Below are positions 26,448 to 34,946 of a stretch of 64,000 nucleotides of DNA, piece after piece. The position numbers and the translations under genes are program-made. The stretch is taken from the NCBI GenBank assembly GCA_002343985.1, contig DDTB01000010.1:1-64000 (forward strand), read 5' to 3'. This stretch comes from Chitinophagaceae bacterium UBA2375. Lineage in GTDB: Bacteria; Bacteroidota; Bacteroidia; Chitinophagales; Chitinophagaceae. Below the pieces are notes generated by a model, which did not search any database, was not told the origin of the DNA, and saw only the letters and a list, made by a program, of their open reading frames with translations. Each line of letters opens with the position of its first letter. Positions within the stretch are counted from its first letter, which is position 1.

Positions 26448-27257
26448 ATGATTCATATAGTTTTTAATGAAGCGGATGTAGCTGTTCTCCAGCAGGCTAT
26501 TGAATTGGAACCGGCCATGGCAGGCGATGTGATCTTAATCAGGGATGATTATGCAGTAGGGCCTTTGGCGGATATATATGTTGCGGAAGGCAGGCAGGCG
26601 AGGAAAGACTGGTGGCGGGAAGTGCTTGCGGGAGGTGATTATGAACACCTGGTCGACAAAGAAGGGTATGATGATTATGAAACCATTGCACAGGTGGTTG
26701 GCAGGATGCGCAGGAGCGAAGAGGAACAGGTTTGGATTTGGGCCGCCCAAAATAAACATGATGTATGCGGTTATTACTGGCTCCTTCATTTTATGAAAGA
26801 GTTCCAGGGTAGGGTGCAAATCCTGTACCTGAATAACCTGCCTTTTATCAACGAAAAGGGCAGTATTTTTTACCCGGTCAATCTGTATGAAATTCCCGCC
26901 AAGGAATTTTTAAAAGCCCGCAAACTTGCCAGGGACATTACATTGAGCGAGTTTGAAGTGGACCCGGATGAATGGCTTAAGCTATGTTCAGAAGGAAAAA
27001 TGGTCAGGTTGTTGGAAGGAGGAAAAAAGCTGGTGCAGGCAGATGAGGATTTTTACGATAACGATTTGAAAAAATTTGTGATGGCCGATTGGCAAAAAGC
27101 CTCGAAAATCATCCACCAGTTTCTGGCAAAGGCGAAGCATACTACCGGTGACGCGTACCTGCTTTGGAGATTGAAAAAAATGATTGCCCTCGGCTTGTTT
27201 GATGTGCAGGGTAAGGTTGGACATATGAAGGATTTTGAAATCAAATGGAAGTCCTGA
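26448..27257 (+). CDS. DUF1835/DUF3658-like protein
   Basis: A cytoplasmic protein of unknown function. The N-terminal part (residues about 1-115) matches the DUF1835 style (MIHIVFNEADVAVL, RDDYAVGPL). The C-terminal part resembles DUF3658, with WLKLCSEGKMVRLLEGG-like helices. It contains conserved-looking Trp and acidic residues but no catalytic motif that I know. It lies inside the parE-parC operon, and its stop overlaps the next start (TGATG), so the two are coupled. Confidence 0.8.
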   Translation: MIHIVFNEADVAVLQQAIELEPAMAGDVILIRDDYAVGPLADIYVAEGRQARKDWWREVLAGGDYEHLVDKEGYDDYETIAQVVGRMRRSEEEQVWIWAAQNKHDVCGYYWLLHFMKEFQGRVQILYLNNLPFINEKGSIFYPVNLYEIPAKEFLKARKLARDITLSEFEVDPDEWLKLCSEGKMVRLLEGGKKLVQADEDFYDNDLKKFVMADWQKASKIIHQFLAKAKHTTGDAYLLWRLKKMIALGLFDVQGKVGHMKDFEIKWKS

Positions 27258-27643
27258 TGCGGATCAGGGGCATTCACCATATAGCGATCATCGCGGGCGA
27301 TTATCCGTCATGTAAACGATTTTATACGGAAGTGCTGGGTTTCAGTATCATCCGTGAAACATACCGTCAGGACAGGGATTCATATAAACTTGATTTGTCG
27401 GTTAACGGAAAATACCAGGTAGAATTATTTTCATTCCCCGATAGCCGAGAAAGGGCATCCTGGCCCGAAGCTCAAGGCTTAAGGCACCTGGCATTTGAAG
27501 TGGATGATGTGGAGGAAGCGGCTGCCGAATTATCGGCGAAAGGGGTAACGGTAGAGCCTGTACGAACAGATGAACTGACAGGAAAAATGTTTTGTTTTTT
27601 TCAAGACCCAAGCGGGCAACCACTCGAATTGTACCAGGTATAA
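27257..27643 (+). CDS. VOC-family (glyoxalase-like) protein
   Basis: A single-domain vicinal-oxygen-chelate protein of the YaeR/GloA2-like kind. Two beta-alpha-beta-beta-beta modules are visible. Likely metal ligands are His in GIHHIAI, a Glu near the middle (VELFSFP), His in LRHLAFE and Glu in PLELYQ. The reaction is not assigned; lactoylglutathione lyase activity would be a guess. I chose ATG 27257, which overlaps the upstream stop. At 128 aa it is complete, and 35 bases separate it from parC. Confidence 0.87.
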   Translation: MRIRGIHHIAIIAGDYPSCKRFYTEVLGFSIIRETYRQDRDSYKLDLSVNGKYQVELFSFPDSRERASWPEAQGLRHLAFEVDDVEEAAAELSAKGVTVEPVRTDELTGKMFCFFQDPSGQPLELYQV

Positions 27644-27678
27644 TGAGTGCCTGCGGGCAAACGGAAATGTGAAAAATT

Positions 27679-30198
27679 ATGGCAAAAAGTAAAGAGAAGG
27701 AAGCATACAGTCATACCGATACCGGCATTGGCGGCCAGTACAAAACCTGGTTCCTCGATTATGCCAGTTATGTGATTTTGGAGCGGGCTGTGCCTGCTGT
27801 GGAAGACGGCCTGAAGCCTGTACAAAGGCGCATCCTGCATGCCATGAAGGAAATGGATGACGGGCGTTTCAATAAAGTGGCCAATATCATCGGCCAAAGC
27901 ATGCAGTACCACCCTCATGGCGATGCGAGCATTGGTGACGCGCTGGTGAACATGGGGCAAAAAGACCTGCTCATCGAAACCCAGGGAAACTGGGGCGATG
28001 TGCGCACCGGCGACGAAGCCGCGGCGCCAAGGTACATTGAAGCCAGGCTAAGCAAGTTCGCGCTCGAAGTGGCTTTCAACCATAAAACCACCAACTGGCA
28101 ACTGAGTTATGATGGCAGGAAGAATGAACCTGTAACCTTGCCCATGAAATTCCCTTTGCTGCTGGCGCAGGGTGCCGAAGGTATCGCCGTAGGATTGGCA
28201 ACAAAAATCCTTCCGCATAATTTCTGCGAACTCATCGACGCGTCCATTAAATACCTCAAAGGAAGGAAGTTTGAAATATTCCCCGATTTTCAAACAGGTG
28301 GCAGCATGGATGTCAGTAACTACAATGAAGGTAAACGCGGCGGAAAGATCAGGGTGCGGGCGGTTATTGAAGAGGTTGACAAAAAAACGCTCGTCATCCG
28401 CAATGTTCCTTACGGCGTGACTACTACCCAGTTGATGGAAAGCATTGTAAAAGCCAACGACCAGGGTAAGATCAAGATTAAAAAAGTAGTTGACCATACG
28501 GCCTCTAATGTGGAGATTTTTGTGGAGTTGGCTCCCGGTATTTCCACGGATATCACCATCGATGCGCTATACGCGTTCACCGATTGCGAAGTGAGCATTT
28601 CGCCCAATGCCTGTGTAATTGTTGAGAATAAGCCACGTTTTGTTTCTGTCATCGATCTCTTAAAAATCGCGACCGACAATACCAAGGAATTATTAAAGAA
28701 AGAACTCGAAATACGCCTGGGGGAACTCCAGGAGAAATGGCACTACACTTCACTGGAAAAAATCTTCTTTGAGGAAAAGATTTACAAGGAGCTGGAGAAG
28801 AAACACGAAACATGGGATAAGGTGATACAAGCCATTGATAAGGCCTTTGACCCTTTCAAAAAGAAACTGAAAAGGGAGATCACCCGTGAAGATATCATCA
28901 AACTAACGGAGAAGCCTGTACGCAGAATTTACCGCCTTGATATCGACGAGCTGAACGACCAGATCAAAAACCTGGAAGCCGATATCAAACAGGTTAAGCA
29001 CGACCTGGCCAACCTGGTTGAATTTGCGATAGCTTATTATGAAAACCTCCTGAAAAAATTCGGAAAAGGACGCGAGCGCAAAACGGAAATTAAGTTGTTT
29101 GATGTCATCCAGGCTAAATCGGTTGCCATTGCAAACACACGCTTATATGTAAACTACGCCGATGGTTTTGTTGGTACGGGTTTGAAGAAGGATGAGTTTG
29201 TGGCTGAAGTGTCGGACCTTGATGATATCATCGCCATCACCAAGTCGGGCATCATGAAAATTGTGCGCGTGTCAGATAAAGTATTTATTGGGAAGGACAT
29301 TCTGCATGTTGGCGTATTCCGGAAAGGGGATGACCGCACTACCTATAATATGATTTATGTGGATGGTAAAACTGGCGTCAGTTTTGCCAAGCGGTTTAAT
29401 GTAACCGGGATCACAAGGGATAAGGAGTATGACATGACCAAGGGGTCAGACAAGAGCAAAGTGCATTATCTTTCTGTCAACCCAAATGGCGAAGCGGAAG
29501 TGGTGAAGATTGTATTAAGCCCCAATTGCAGCGCCAAGAAAAAGGAATTCGACTTTTATTTCGAGGAACTGGAAATAAAAAACAGGGGCAGCATCGGCAA
29601 CCAGGTCACCAAGTACCCCATCAAATCGGTGAAGTTTAAAGAAGCCGGCCGGTCAACCCTGGATGCCAAAAAGCTTTGGTTCGATAATATTTATGGCCGT
29701 TTAAATGTAGAGGAAAAAGGGGAATACCTGGGCAAATTCGAAGCCGAAGACCGTATTTTAGTGATCTTTTCGGATGGGTTTTACGAGATCACCGACCAGG
29801 AACTATCGCAGCGTTTTGATGTGGAAAAAATCCTGCTGATGGAGAAATTCGACCCGGATAAAATCATCACTGCCGTTTACCTGGATCATGAAAAATTGCA
29901 ATTTAATATCAAGCGTTTCCGCATCGAAACATCCACCTTGCATAATAAATTCTTTTTTATCAAGGAAGGAAAAGACAACAGGCTGGAAACTGTAACCACC
30001 GAATCAGCCCCGATATTAAAGGTGCAATCCGGAAGGGGCCAGCAAATCCAGAAAGCCAGTTTTAAAGTAGATAAACTGGTGGAAGTCATGGGCTGGAAGG
30101 CCGTAGGCGCTAAATTGGTAGATTATAACAAGTCGGTTGAAATGGAATGGGAGGTCAGGCAGCCTAAAAACGACCAACAGGCCGAATTGTTTGAATAG
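27679..30198 (+). CDS. parC: DNA topoisomerase IV subunit A
   Basis: The DNA-breaking and rejoining subunit of topoisomerase IV. The catalytic Tyr119 lies in APRYIEARL. The winged-helix region has the motif HPHGDA, where the residue equivalent to Ser83 of E. coli GyrA is Ala83. A coiled-coil region (about 340-450) and a C-terminal beta-pinwheel region (about 480-790) follow, without the gyrase-box that I would expect in GyrA. It ends ...DQQAELFE. The four-gene operon 24511-30198 has parE first and parC last. Confidence 0.93.
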   Translation: MAKSKEKEAYSHTDTGIGGQYKTWFLDYASYVILERAVPAVEDGLKPVQRRILHAMKEMDDGRFNKVANIIGQSMQYHPHGDASIGDALVNMGQKDLLIETQGNWGDVRTGDEAAAPRYIEARLSKFALEVAFNHKTTNWQLSYDGRKNEPVTLPMKFPLLLAQGAEGIAVGLATKILPHNFCELIDASIKYLKGRKFEIFPDFQTGGSMDVSNYNEGKRGGKIRVRAVIEEVDKKTLVIRNVPYGVTTTQLMESIVKANDQGKIKIKKVVDHTASNVEIFVELAPGISTDITIDALYAFTDCEVSISPNACVIVENKPRFVSVIDLLKIATDNTKELLKKELEIRLGELQEKWHYTSLEKIFFEEKIYKELEKKHETWDKVIQAIDKAFDPFKKKLKREITREDIIKLTEKPVRRIYRLDIDELNDQIKNLEADIKQVKHDLANLVEFAIAYYENLLKKFGKGRERKTEIKLFDVIQAKSVAIANTRLYVNYADGFVGTGLKKDEFVAEVSDLDDIIAITKSGIMKIVRVSDKVFIGKDILHVGVFRKGDDRTTYNMIYVDGKTGVSFAKRFNVTGITRDKEYDMTKGSDKSKVHYLSVNPNGEAEVVKIVLSPNCSAKKKEFDFYFEELEIKNRGSIGNQVTKYPIKSVKFKEAGRSTLDAKKLWFDNIYGRLNVEEKGEYLGKFEAEDRILVIFSDGFYEITDQELSQRFDVEKILLMEKFDPDKIITAVYLDHEKLQFNIKRFRIETSTLHNKFFFIKEGKDNRLETVTTESAPILKVQSGRGQQIQKASFKVDKLVEVMGWKAVGAKLVDYNKSVEMEWEVRQPKNDQQAELFE

Positions 30199-30316
30199 AC
30201 ACTGAATTTGTTGAACTTTATCAGGTTTTCTTTGTTTTTGTTGCTTAACAATTTAAGATTTAGTTAAATTCATAGGTTAATACAATATGGGTGTATGCAG
30301 GTGATTGGCAACCCAT

Positions 30317-30324
30317 TATATTTG
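30317..30324 (+). promoter_or_regulatory. -7 element TATATTTG for the type I secretion operon
   Basis: A TAnnTTTG match 77 bases before the ABC transporter start. It is the first promoter-like site after the parC stop. Confidence 0.5.
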
Positions 30325-30400
30325 CAACCCGATAAACCAGGCCCGGTAGCGGATACCTGAGTATGGATTAACTTTCTTTGAACGGACTAAACCTGATCGA

Positions 30401-32119
30401 ATGGCCTCGAATGAGTTGAAGAAATATTTTTCTAACCCGATATCCCGTATCATGCGGGTCATCCGGCTTGAGAAAAATGAAATATCGTCTATTTATTTTT
30501 ATGCCATCCTGGCGGGTCTAATACAACTTACCCTTCCCCTCGGCATCCAGTCAATTATCAGTTTTGTTTTGGGGGGTACCATTTCTACATCCCTTGTCAT
30601 CCTCATCATCCTTGTAGTGGTCGGCGTATTTCTAACCGGTTTGCTGCAGGTAAACCAAATGAGGCTTATCGAGAAAATCCGTCAAAAAATATTTGTTCGT
30701 TACTCTTTTGAATTTTCAGACCGCATCCCGCGCCTCGACCTTAGCGCTATAGACAACAAATACCTTCCTGAACTCGTCAACCGCTTTTTTGATATTGATA
30801 ACCTCCAGAAAAGTATAGCTAAACTGCTCCTGGAAGTGCCCGCTGCAACGATCCAGATGATCTTCGGGCTCCTGCTTTTATCTTTTTATCATCCTGTCTT
30901 TATCTTTTTCGGGGTTGCCCTTTTACTGATTACTTATATGATCCTCCGTGTTACAGGTGCCAGGGGGATGCAAACCAGCCTGAGGGCCAGTGATTTTAAA
31001 TACGCCGTCGCGGGCTGGCTTGAGGAAATGGGCAGGGTGCTGAAATCTTTTAAGTATTCACGGAATACGCGCCTGAATATCGAAAGGGCCGATGACCTGG
31101 TAGAGCAATACCTGCAACACCGTACGGATCATTTCAAAGTGTTATTGTTTCAGTACTGGACCCTCATTGCGCTGAAAATCCTGATTACGGCTGTCATGCT
31201 GATTGTGGGCAGTGTGTTACTGGTAAACCAGCAGTTGAATATTGGCCAGTTTATTGCTGCGGAAATCGTAATCTTAATGGTCATTGCATCCGTAGAAAAA
31301 CTGATCATCAACCTCGATAAAGTGTACGAAGTACTGACGGCAGTTGAGAAACTGAGCAAAGTGGTAGAACTGCCTCTTGAACATTCCGGAAACGTTGTGG
31401 CAACAGATACCGGTAAAGGGTTTGCCATCGACATGAACCATGTGAGTTTTAAATATAATCCTGAGGACCTGCACCAGGTGCTGAACGATGTAGACCTGCA
31501 TATCAAGCCAAACGAAAAAGTCTGCATCATGGGCAGGGCGGGATCTGGAAAATCCACACTACTCCGCTTGCTCACCGGCGCTTACACGCAATTCGACGGT
31601 ACCATCATCCTCGACAATATTCCTATCACCAATTATAACCTGCAATCACTGCGGTCGCAAACAGGCGTAGTTTTCAGTTCGCATGATATATTCTATGGCA
31701 CACTCATGGAAAATATCAGCATGGGATGCGATAATATCGATGAACATGATGTGATGGAAGAAGCCGGCAAATTGGGGTTGAAAAACTTTATCTCCCAGTT
31801 GCCTGCAGGCCTCGAAACCAAACTGCTCAGTAATGGCAGCCGCCTGCCCAAGAAGTTCGTGCAAAAACTATTGTTGCTCCGGGCATTAGTCAGCCACCCC
31901 AGGCTATTGTTGCTGGAGGAACCTTTTGAAGGCATTGAAGACGAGCCAAGAAAGCAAATCATTGATTATTTGCTCCATGAAGATAAAAACCAAACCATGG
32001 TGATTTCATGCAATGAGATTGATTTCGCTGAAAAATGCGACAGGGTAATATTCTTGGAGAATGGACGTATTAAGGCAAACGGACACTGGAACGACATAAA
32101 GCAATTGATTAAACACTAG
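30401..32119 (+). CDS. Type I secretion-like ABC transporter with a degenerate ATPase domain
   Basis: An inner-membrane half-transporter: about six membrane helices (residues 20-320) fused to a nucleotide-binding domain (about 345-572). There is no C39 peptidase domain. Walker A is intact (GRAGSGKST, residues about 377-385). The Q-loop reads VVFSSHD without Gln. The signature LSGGQ is replaced by LPKKF (residues 482-486). Walker B ends LLLLEEP instead of LLLLDEP, and the H-loop His is Cys (VISCN). It may therefore work as a heterodimer half or with weak ATPase activity. Genes for the HlyD and TolC partners follow immediately. Confidence 0.85.
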   Translation: MASNELKKYFSNPISRIMRVIRLEKNEISSIYFYAILAGLIQLTLPLGIQSIISFVLGGTISTSLVILIILVVVGVFLTGLLQVNQMRLIEKIRQKIFVRYSFEFSDRIPRLDLSAIDNKYLPELVNRFFDIDNLQKSIAKLLLEVPAATIQMIFGLLLLSFYHPVFIFFGVALLLITYMILRVTGARGMQTSLRASDFKYAVAGWLEEMGRVLKSFKYSRNTRLNIERADDLVEQYLQHRTDHFKVLLFQYWTLIALKILITAVMLIVGSVLLVNQQLNIGQFIAAEIVILMVIASVEKLIINLDKVYEVLTAVEKLSKVVELPLEHSGNVVATDTGKGFAIDMNHVSFKYNPEDLHQVLNDVDLHIKPNEKVCIMGRAGSGKSTLLRLLTGAYTQFDGTIILDNIPITNYNLQSLRSQTGVVFSSHDIFYGTLMENISMGCDNIDEHDVMEEAGKLGLKNFISQLPAGLETKLLSNGSRLPKKFVQKLLLLRALVSHPRLLLLEEPFEGIEDEPRKQIIDYLLHEDKNQTMVISCNEIDFAEKCDRVIFLENGRIKANGHWNDIKQLIKH

Positions 32120-32127
32120 TCAGGACC

Positions 32128-33480
32128 ATGAGTTTTATTGAAAAGAAAATAGAAGAAGAGCTACCGTCAACGCGTATACGCTCTTTTGGAAAAATTTACC
32201 GCATTACCAAACGCAGTAAGGTGAAGTTCTGGCTGATGGGTATCGGCCTGGGATTGATCGTATTTCTTTTTATACCATGGACGCAGAATATACGCTCATC
32301 AGGTTCCATCACCACCTTACGCCAGGAAGAGCGTCCGCAACAGGTGAACAGCGTCATCCCGGGTAAAGTCGTTGCCTGGTATGTAAAGGAAGGTGATTTT
32401 GTAAAAGCAGGTGATACCATCATCCAACTGGCGGAAGTAAAAGAGGATTATTTTGACCCGGAGCTGCTCGACAGGACCAAAGAACAAATGACAGCCAAGG
32501 AACTATCGGTCGAGAATTATAAGCAAAAAGCGTCTGCCGCTGATCAGCAGGTTGCCGCCCTCCTCCAGGCAAGAGACTTTAAGATGGCCCAACTGCGAAA
32601 CAAAATCGGCCAGCAGCAAATGAAAGTTCGTGCCGACAGTATGGAGATGATAGCCGCAAGGAATGATTTGAAAATAGCCACGGAACAATATCGGCGCCAG
32701 AAAAACATGTATGATTCCGGGGTGGTTTCCCTAACCCAATTGGAACAACGCAATATAACATTCCAGAATGCACAGGCGAAAAGCACTTCCGCCGACATCA
32801 AGTTCATGAACGCGAAGCAGGAACTGACTGTTTTGCAACTGGAAATGAGCGGCACCATCCAGGATTATAACGAGAAGATTTCAAAGGCAGAGGGCGATAA
32901 ATTCCAGTCATTGTCGCAGGTTGCCAGCGGACAGGGTGATGTGTCGAAGTTGAAGAACATGTACAGCAATTACGATGCGCGAAATAACCTCTATTATGTT
33001 ACTGCGCCGCAGGACGGACAAATCACAAAAGCCAGGAAAGCGGGTATTGGGGAGATTTTGAAGGAAGGTGAGATGCTGGTGGAAATTGTACCGAACAGGG
33101 TACAATACGCGGTGGAATTGTTTGTGCGCCCCCTTGACCTGCCTCTTTTGGAAAACGGGCAAAAGGTCAGGTTTATGTTTGACGGTTTCCCTGCTGTGGT
33201 GTTCAGCGGATGGCCCCAGGCTTCTTATGGAACCTTTGGCGGAAAAATTGCCGTGATCGAAAGGTCGGTGAGCCCTAACGGCATGTTCCGCATATTGGTG
33301 GCAGAGGACAGTACCGACAGGCCATGGCCCACGCAATTGCGCATTGGTACCGGCGCCCAGGGGATGGCCCTGCTGAAAGACGTGCCTATTTGGTACGAAC
33401 TTTGGCGGAACATCAATGGCTTCCCGCCGGATTATTACAAACCAAATACGGCAGCAGCCAATGCTGCTGAAAAAAAATAA
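32128..33480 (+). CDS. HlyD-family membrane fusion protein
   Basis: The periplasmic adaptor that links the ABC transporter to the outer-membrane channel. One membrane helix (residues about 30-50) is followed by a lipoyl-like half-motif (GKVVAWYVKEGDFVKAGD), a long coiled coil (about 120-285), the second lipoyl half (TAPQDGQITKARKAGIGEIL) and a beta-barrel end domain. The 450-residue length and order are typical. It starts nine bases after the ABC gene and shares its operon. Confidence 0.92.
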   Translation: MSFIEKKIEEELPSTRIRSFGKIYRITKRSKVKFWLMGIGLGLIVFLFIPWTQNIRSSGSITTLRQEERPQQVNSVIPGKVVAWYVKEGDFVKAGDTIIQLAEVKEDYFDPELLDRTKEQMTAKELSVENYKQKASAADQQVAALLQARDFKMAQLRNKIGQQQMKVRADSMEMIAARNDLKIATEQYRRQKNMYDSGVVSLTQLEQRNITFQNAQAKSTSADIKFMNAKQELTVLQLEMSGTIQDYNEKISKAEGDKFQSLSQVASGQGDVSKLKNMYSNYDARNNLYYVTAPQDGQITKARKAGIGEILKEGEMLVEIVPNRVQYAVELFVRPLDLPLLENGQKVRFMFDGFPAVVFSGWPQASYGTFGGKIAVIERSVSPNGMFRILVAEDSTDRPWPTQLRIGTGAQGMALLKDVPIWYELWRNINGFPPDYYKPNTAAANAAEKK

Positions 33481-33515
33481 TTGGATCGTCCAATTAAAGC
33501 TTACTGTACCGGAAT

Positions 33516-34937
33516 ATGAAACATTTGTACAAGTTTCTGTTGTTGTTGGGATGGGTGATGCAAGCCTTACCGGGCCATGCACAGGATAACGTGCTTCCGG
33601 AAAAAGTACTGACAGAAGAAGGCTTTTTCGCGATCCTGAAAAAATATCACCCGGTACTGCAACAGGCCAATATTGGCGTCGACCAGGCCAAAGCTGCCTT
33701 GCTGGCTTCGCGCGGAGGGTTTGACCCAACCATCAGCCTGAGCAATGATCAAAAAACATTTGACGGAAAAAATTACTACCGATACATCAACCCCGAATTG
33801 AAAATACCCACCTGGTACGGGATCGACATCAAAGCGGGAACGGAAAGCAATAACGGTTTGTTTGCCGACAGTGAGCTTACCATCGGTCAATCAAGCTACC
33901 TTGGGGTGTCTGTACCATTGGCCAAAAACCTGCTGATGGATAAGCGCAGGGCTGCCCTGCAACAGGCAAAGATCATGGTTGGTTTTTCTGAGGAAGAGAG
34001 AAGGAAACTGATCAACGACCTGGTCTTTGATGCAGGTTCATCATACTGGAACTGGGTGCGTGCCTGGCAGAACAAGCAGGTGCTGGATGAGTTGGTAACG
34101 GTGAACCGTACACGTTATAAGCTCATACTTATAGGCTACCGCCAGGGCGACAGGCCCGCGCTCGATACCACGGAAGCATTGGCTCAGTTGCAGCAATTTG
34201 AATTCATGCAATCGGATGCGGAAGTATCTTTAAAAGTGTCGGCCCTTGAACTTTCCAATTTTCTTTGGCAGGAACAAAATAAATTTTATCAGCTCGACAG
34301 CATCACCAGGCCCGACAGTTCCTGGATGCAGGGTTCGGCCGCGCTGGCATTGCCCTCATACGCAGATTTGCTGGCGAAGGCTTCCACCGCCCACCCAGAG
34401 TTGAAGATGTACGAGCAAAAACTGAAAAGCCTGCGCATCGACCGTAAGCTTAAATTCCAGGAATTGCTTCCCAGCATTAACTTGTCTGCCAACCTACTCA
34501 ACAGGGGATACAATGTATTCAGTAAAATTGGCGGGAATTTTTATGAGAACAACAATAAGTTCGGGCTCAGCCTGGGCCTTCCGTTGCGCCTGAGCGAGGG
34601 CAGGGGATCGTACCGGCTGGCCGGATTAAAAATTCAGGAAACAAACCTTGAGTTTGACCGCAAAAGGCAGCAGATTATCAACAAACTCAACGCTTATTTC
34701 AGCGAACTGAACGGGTTGATCAAACAGGTAGGCATATACGAAGAAGCCAACCAAAATTATGAGCGACTGGTCAGGGGCGAAAACATACGATTCCAGGCGG
34801 GTGAGGGTACTTTGTTCCTGCTCAATGCCCGTGAAAATAAACTGCTGGAAGCGCGGCAGAAACTAATCGAATTGAAAACAAAATTATACAAGTCGGTCAT
34901 TGCCGTTCAATGGGCTGCGGGTGAGCTTGGCCGTTAG
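33516..34937 (+). CDS. TolC-family outer-membrane channel
   Basis: The outer-membrane part of the type I system. A signal peptide ends GHAQD. The mature protein has the paired helical repeats of TolC proteins (for example HPVLQQANIGVDQAKAALL and LKLRP-type amphipathic helices) and a repeated tail QAGEGTLFLLNARENKLLEA. At 473 aa it is full length. It is 36 bases after the HlyD gene and ends just before a convergent ABC-F gene. No likely passenger protein lies beside it. Confidence 0.92.
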   Translation: MKHLYKFLLLLGWVMQALPGHAQDNVLPEKVLTEEGFFAILKKYHPVLQQANIGVDQAKAALLASRGGFDPTISLSNDQKTFDGKNYYRYINPELKIPTWYGIDIKAGTESNNGLFADSELTIGQSSYLGVSVPLAKNLLMDKRRAALQQAKIMVGFSEEERRKLINDLVFDAGSSYWNWVRAWQNKQVLDELVTVNRTRYKLILIGYRQGDRPALDTTEALAQLQQFEFMQSDAEVSLKVSALELSNFLWQEQNKFYQLDSITRPDSSWMQGSAALALPSYADLLAKASTAHPELKMYEQKLKSLRIDRKLKFQELLPSINLSANLLNRGYNVFSKIGGNFYENNNKFGLSLGLPLRLSEGRGSYRLAGLKIQETNLEFDRKRQQIINKLNAYFSELNGLIKQVGIYEEANQNYERLVRGENIRFQAGEGTLFLLNARENKLLEARQKLIELKTKLYKSVIAVQWAAGELGR

Positions 34938-34946
34938 TGCCCCGGA

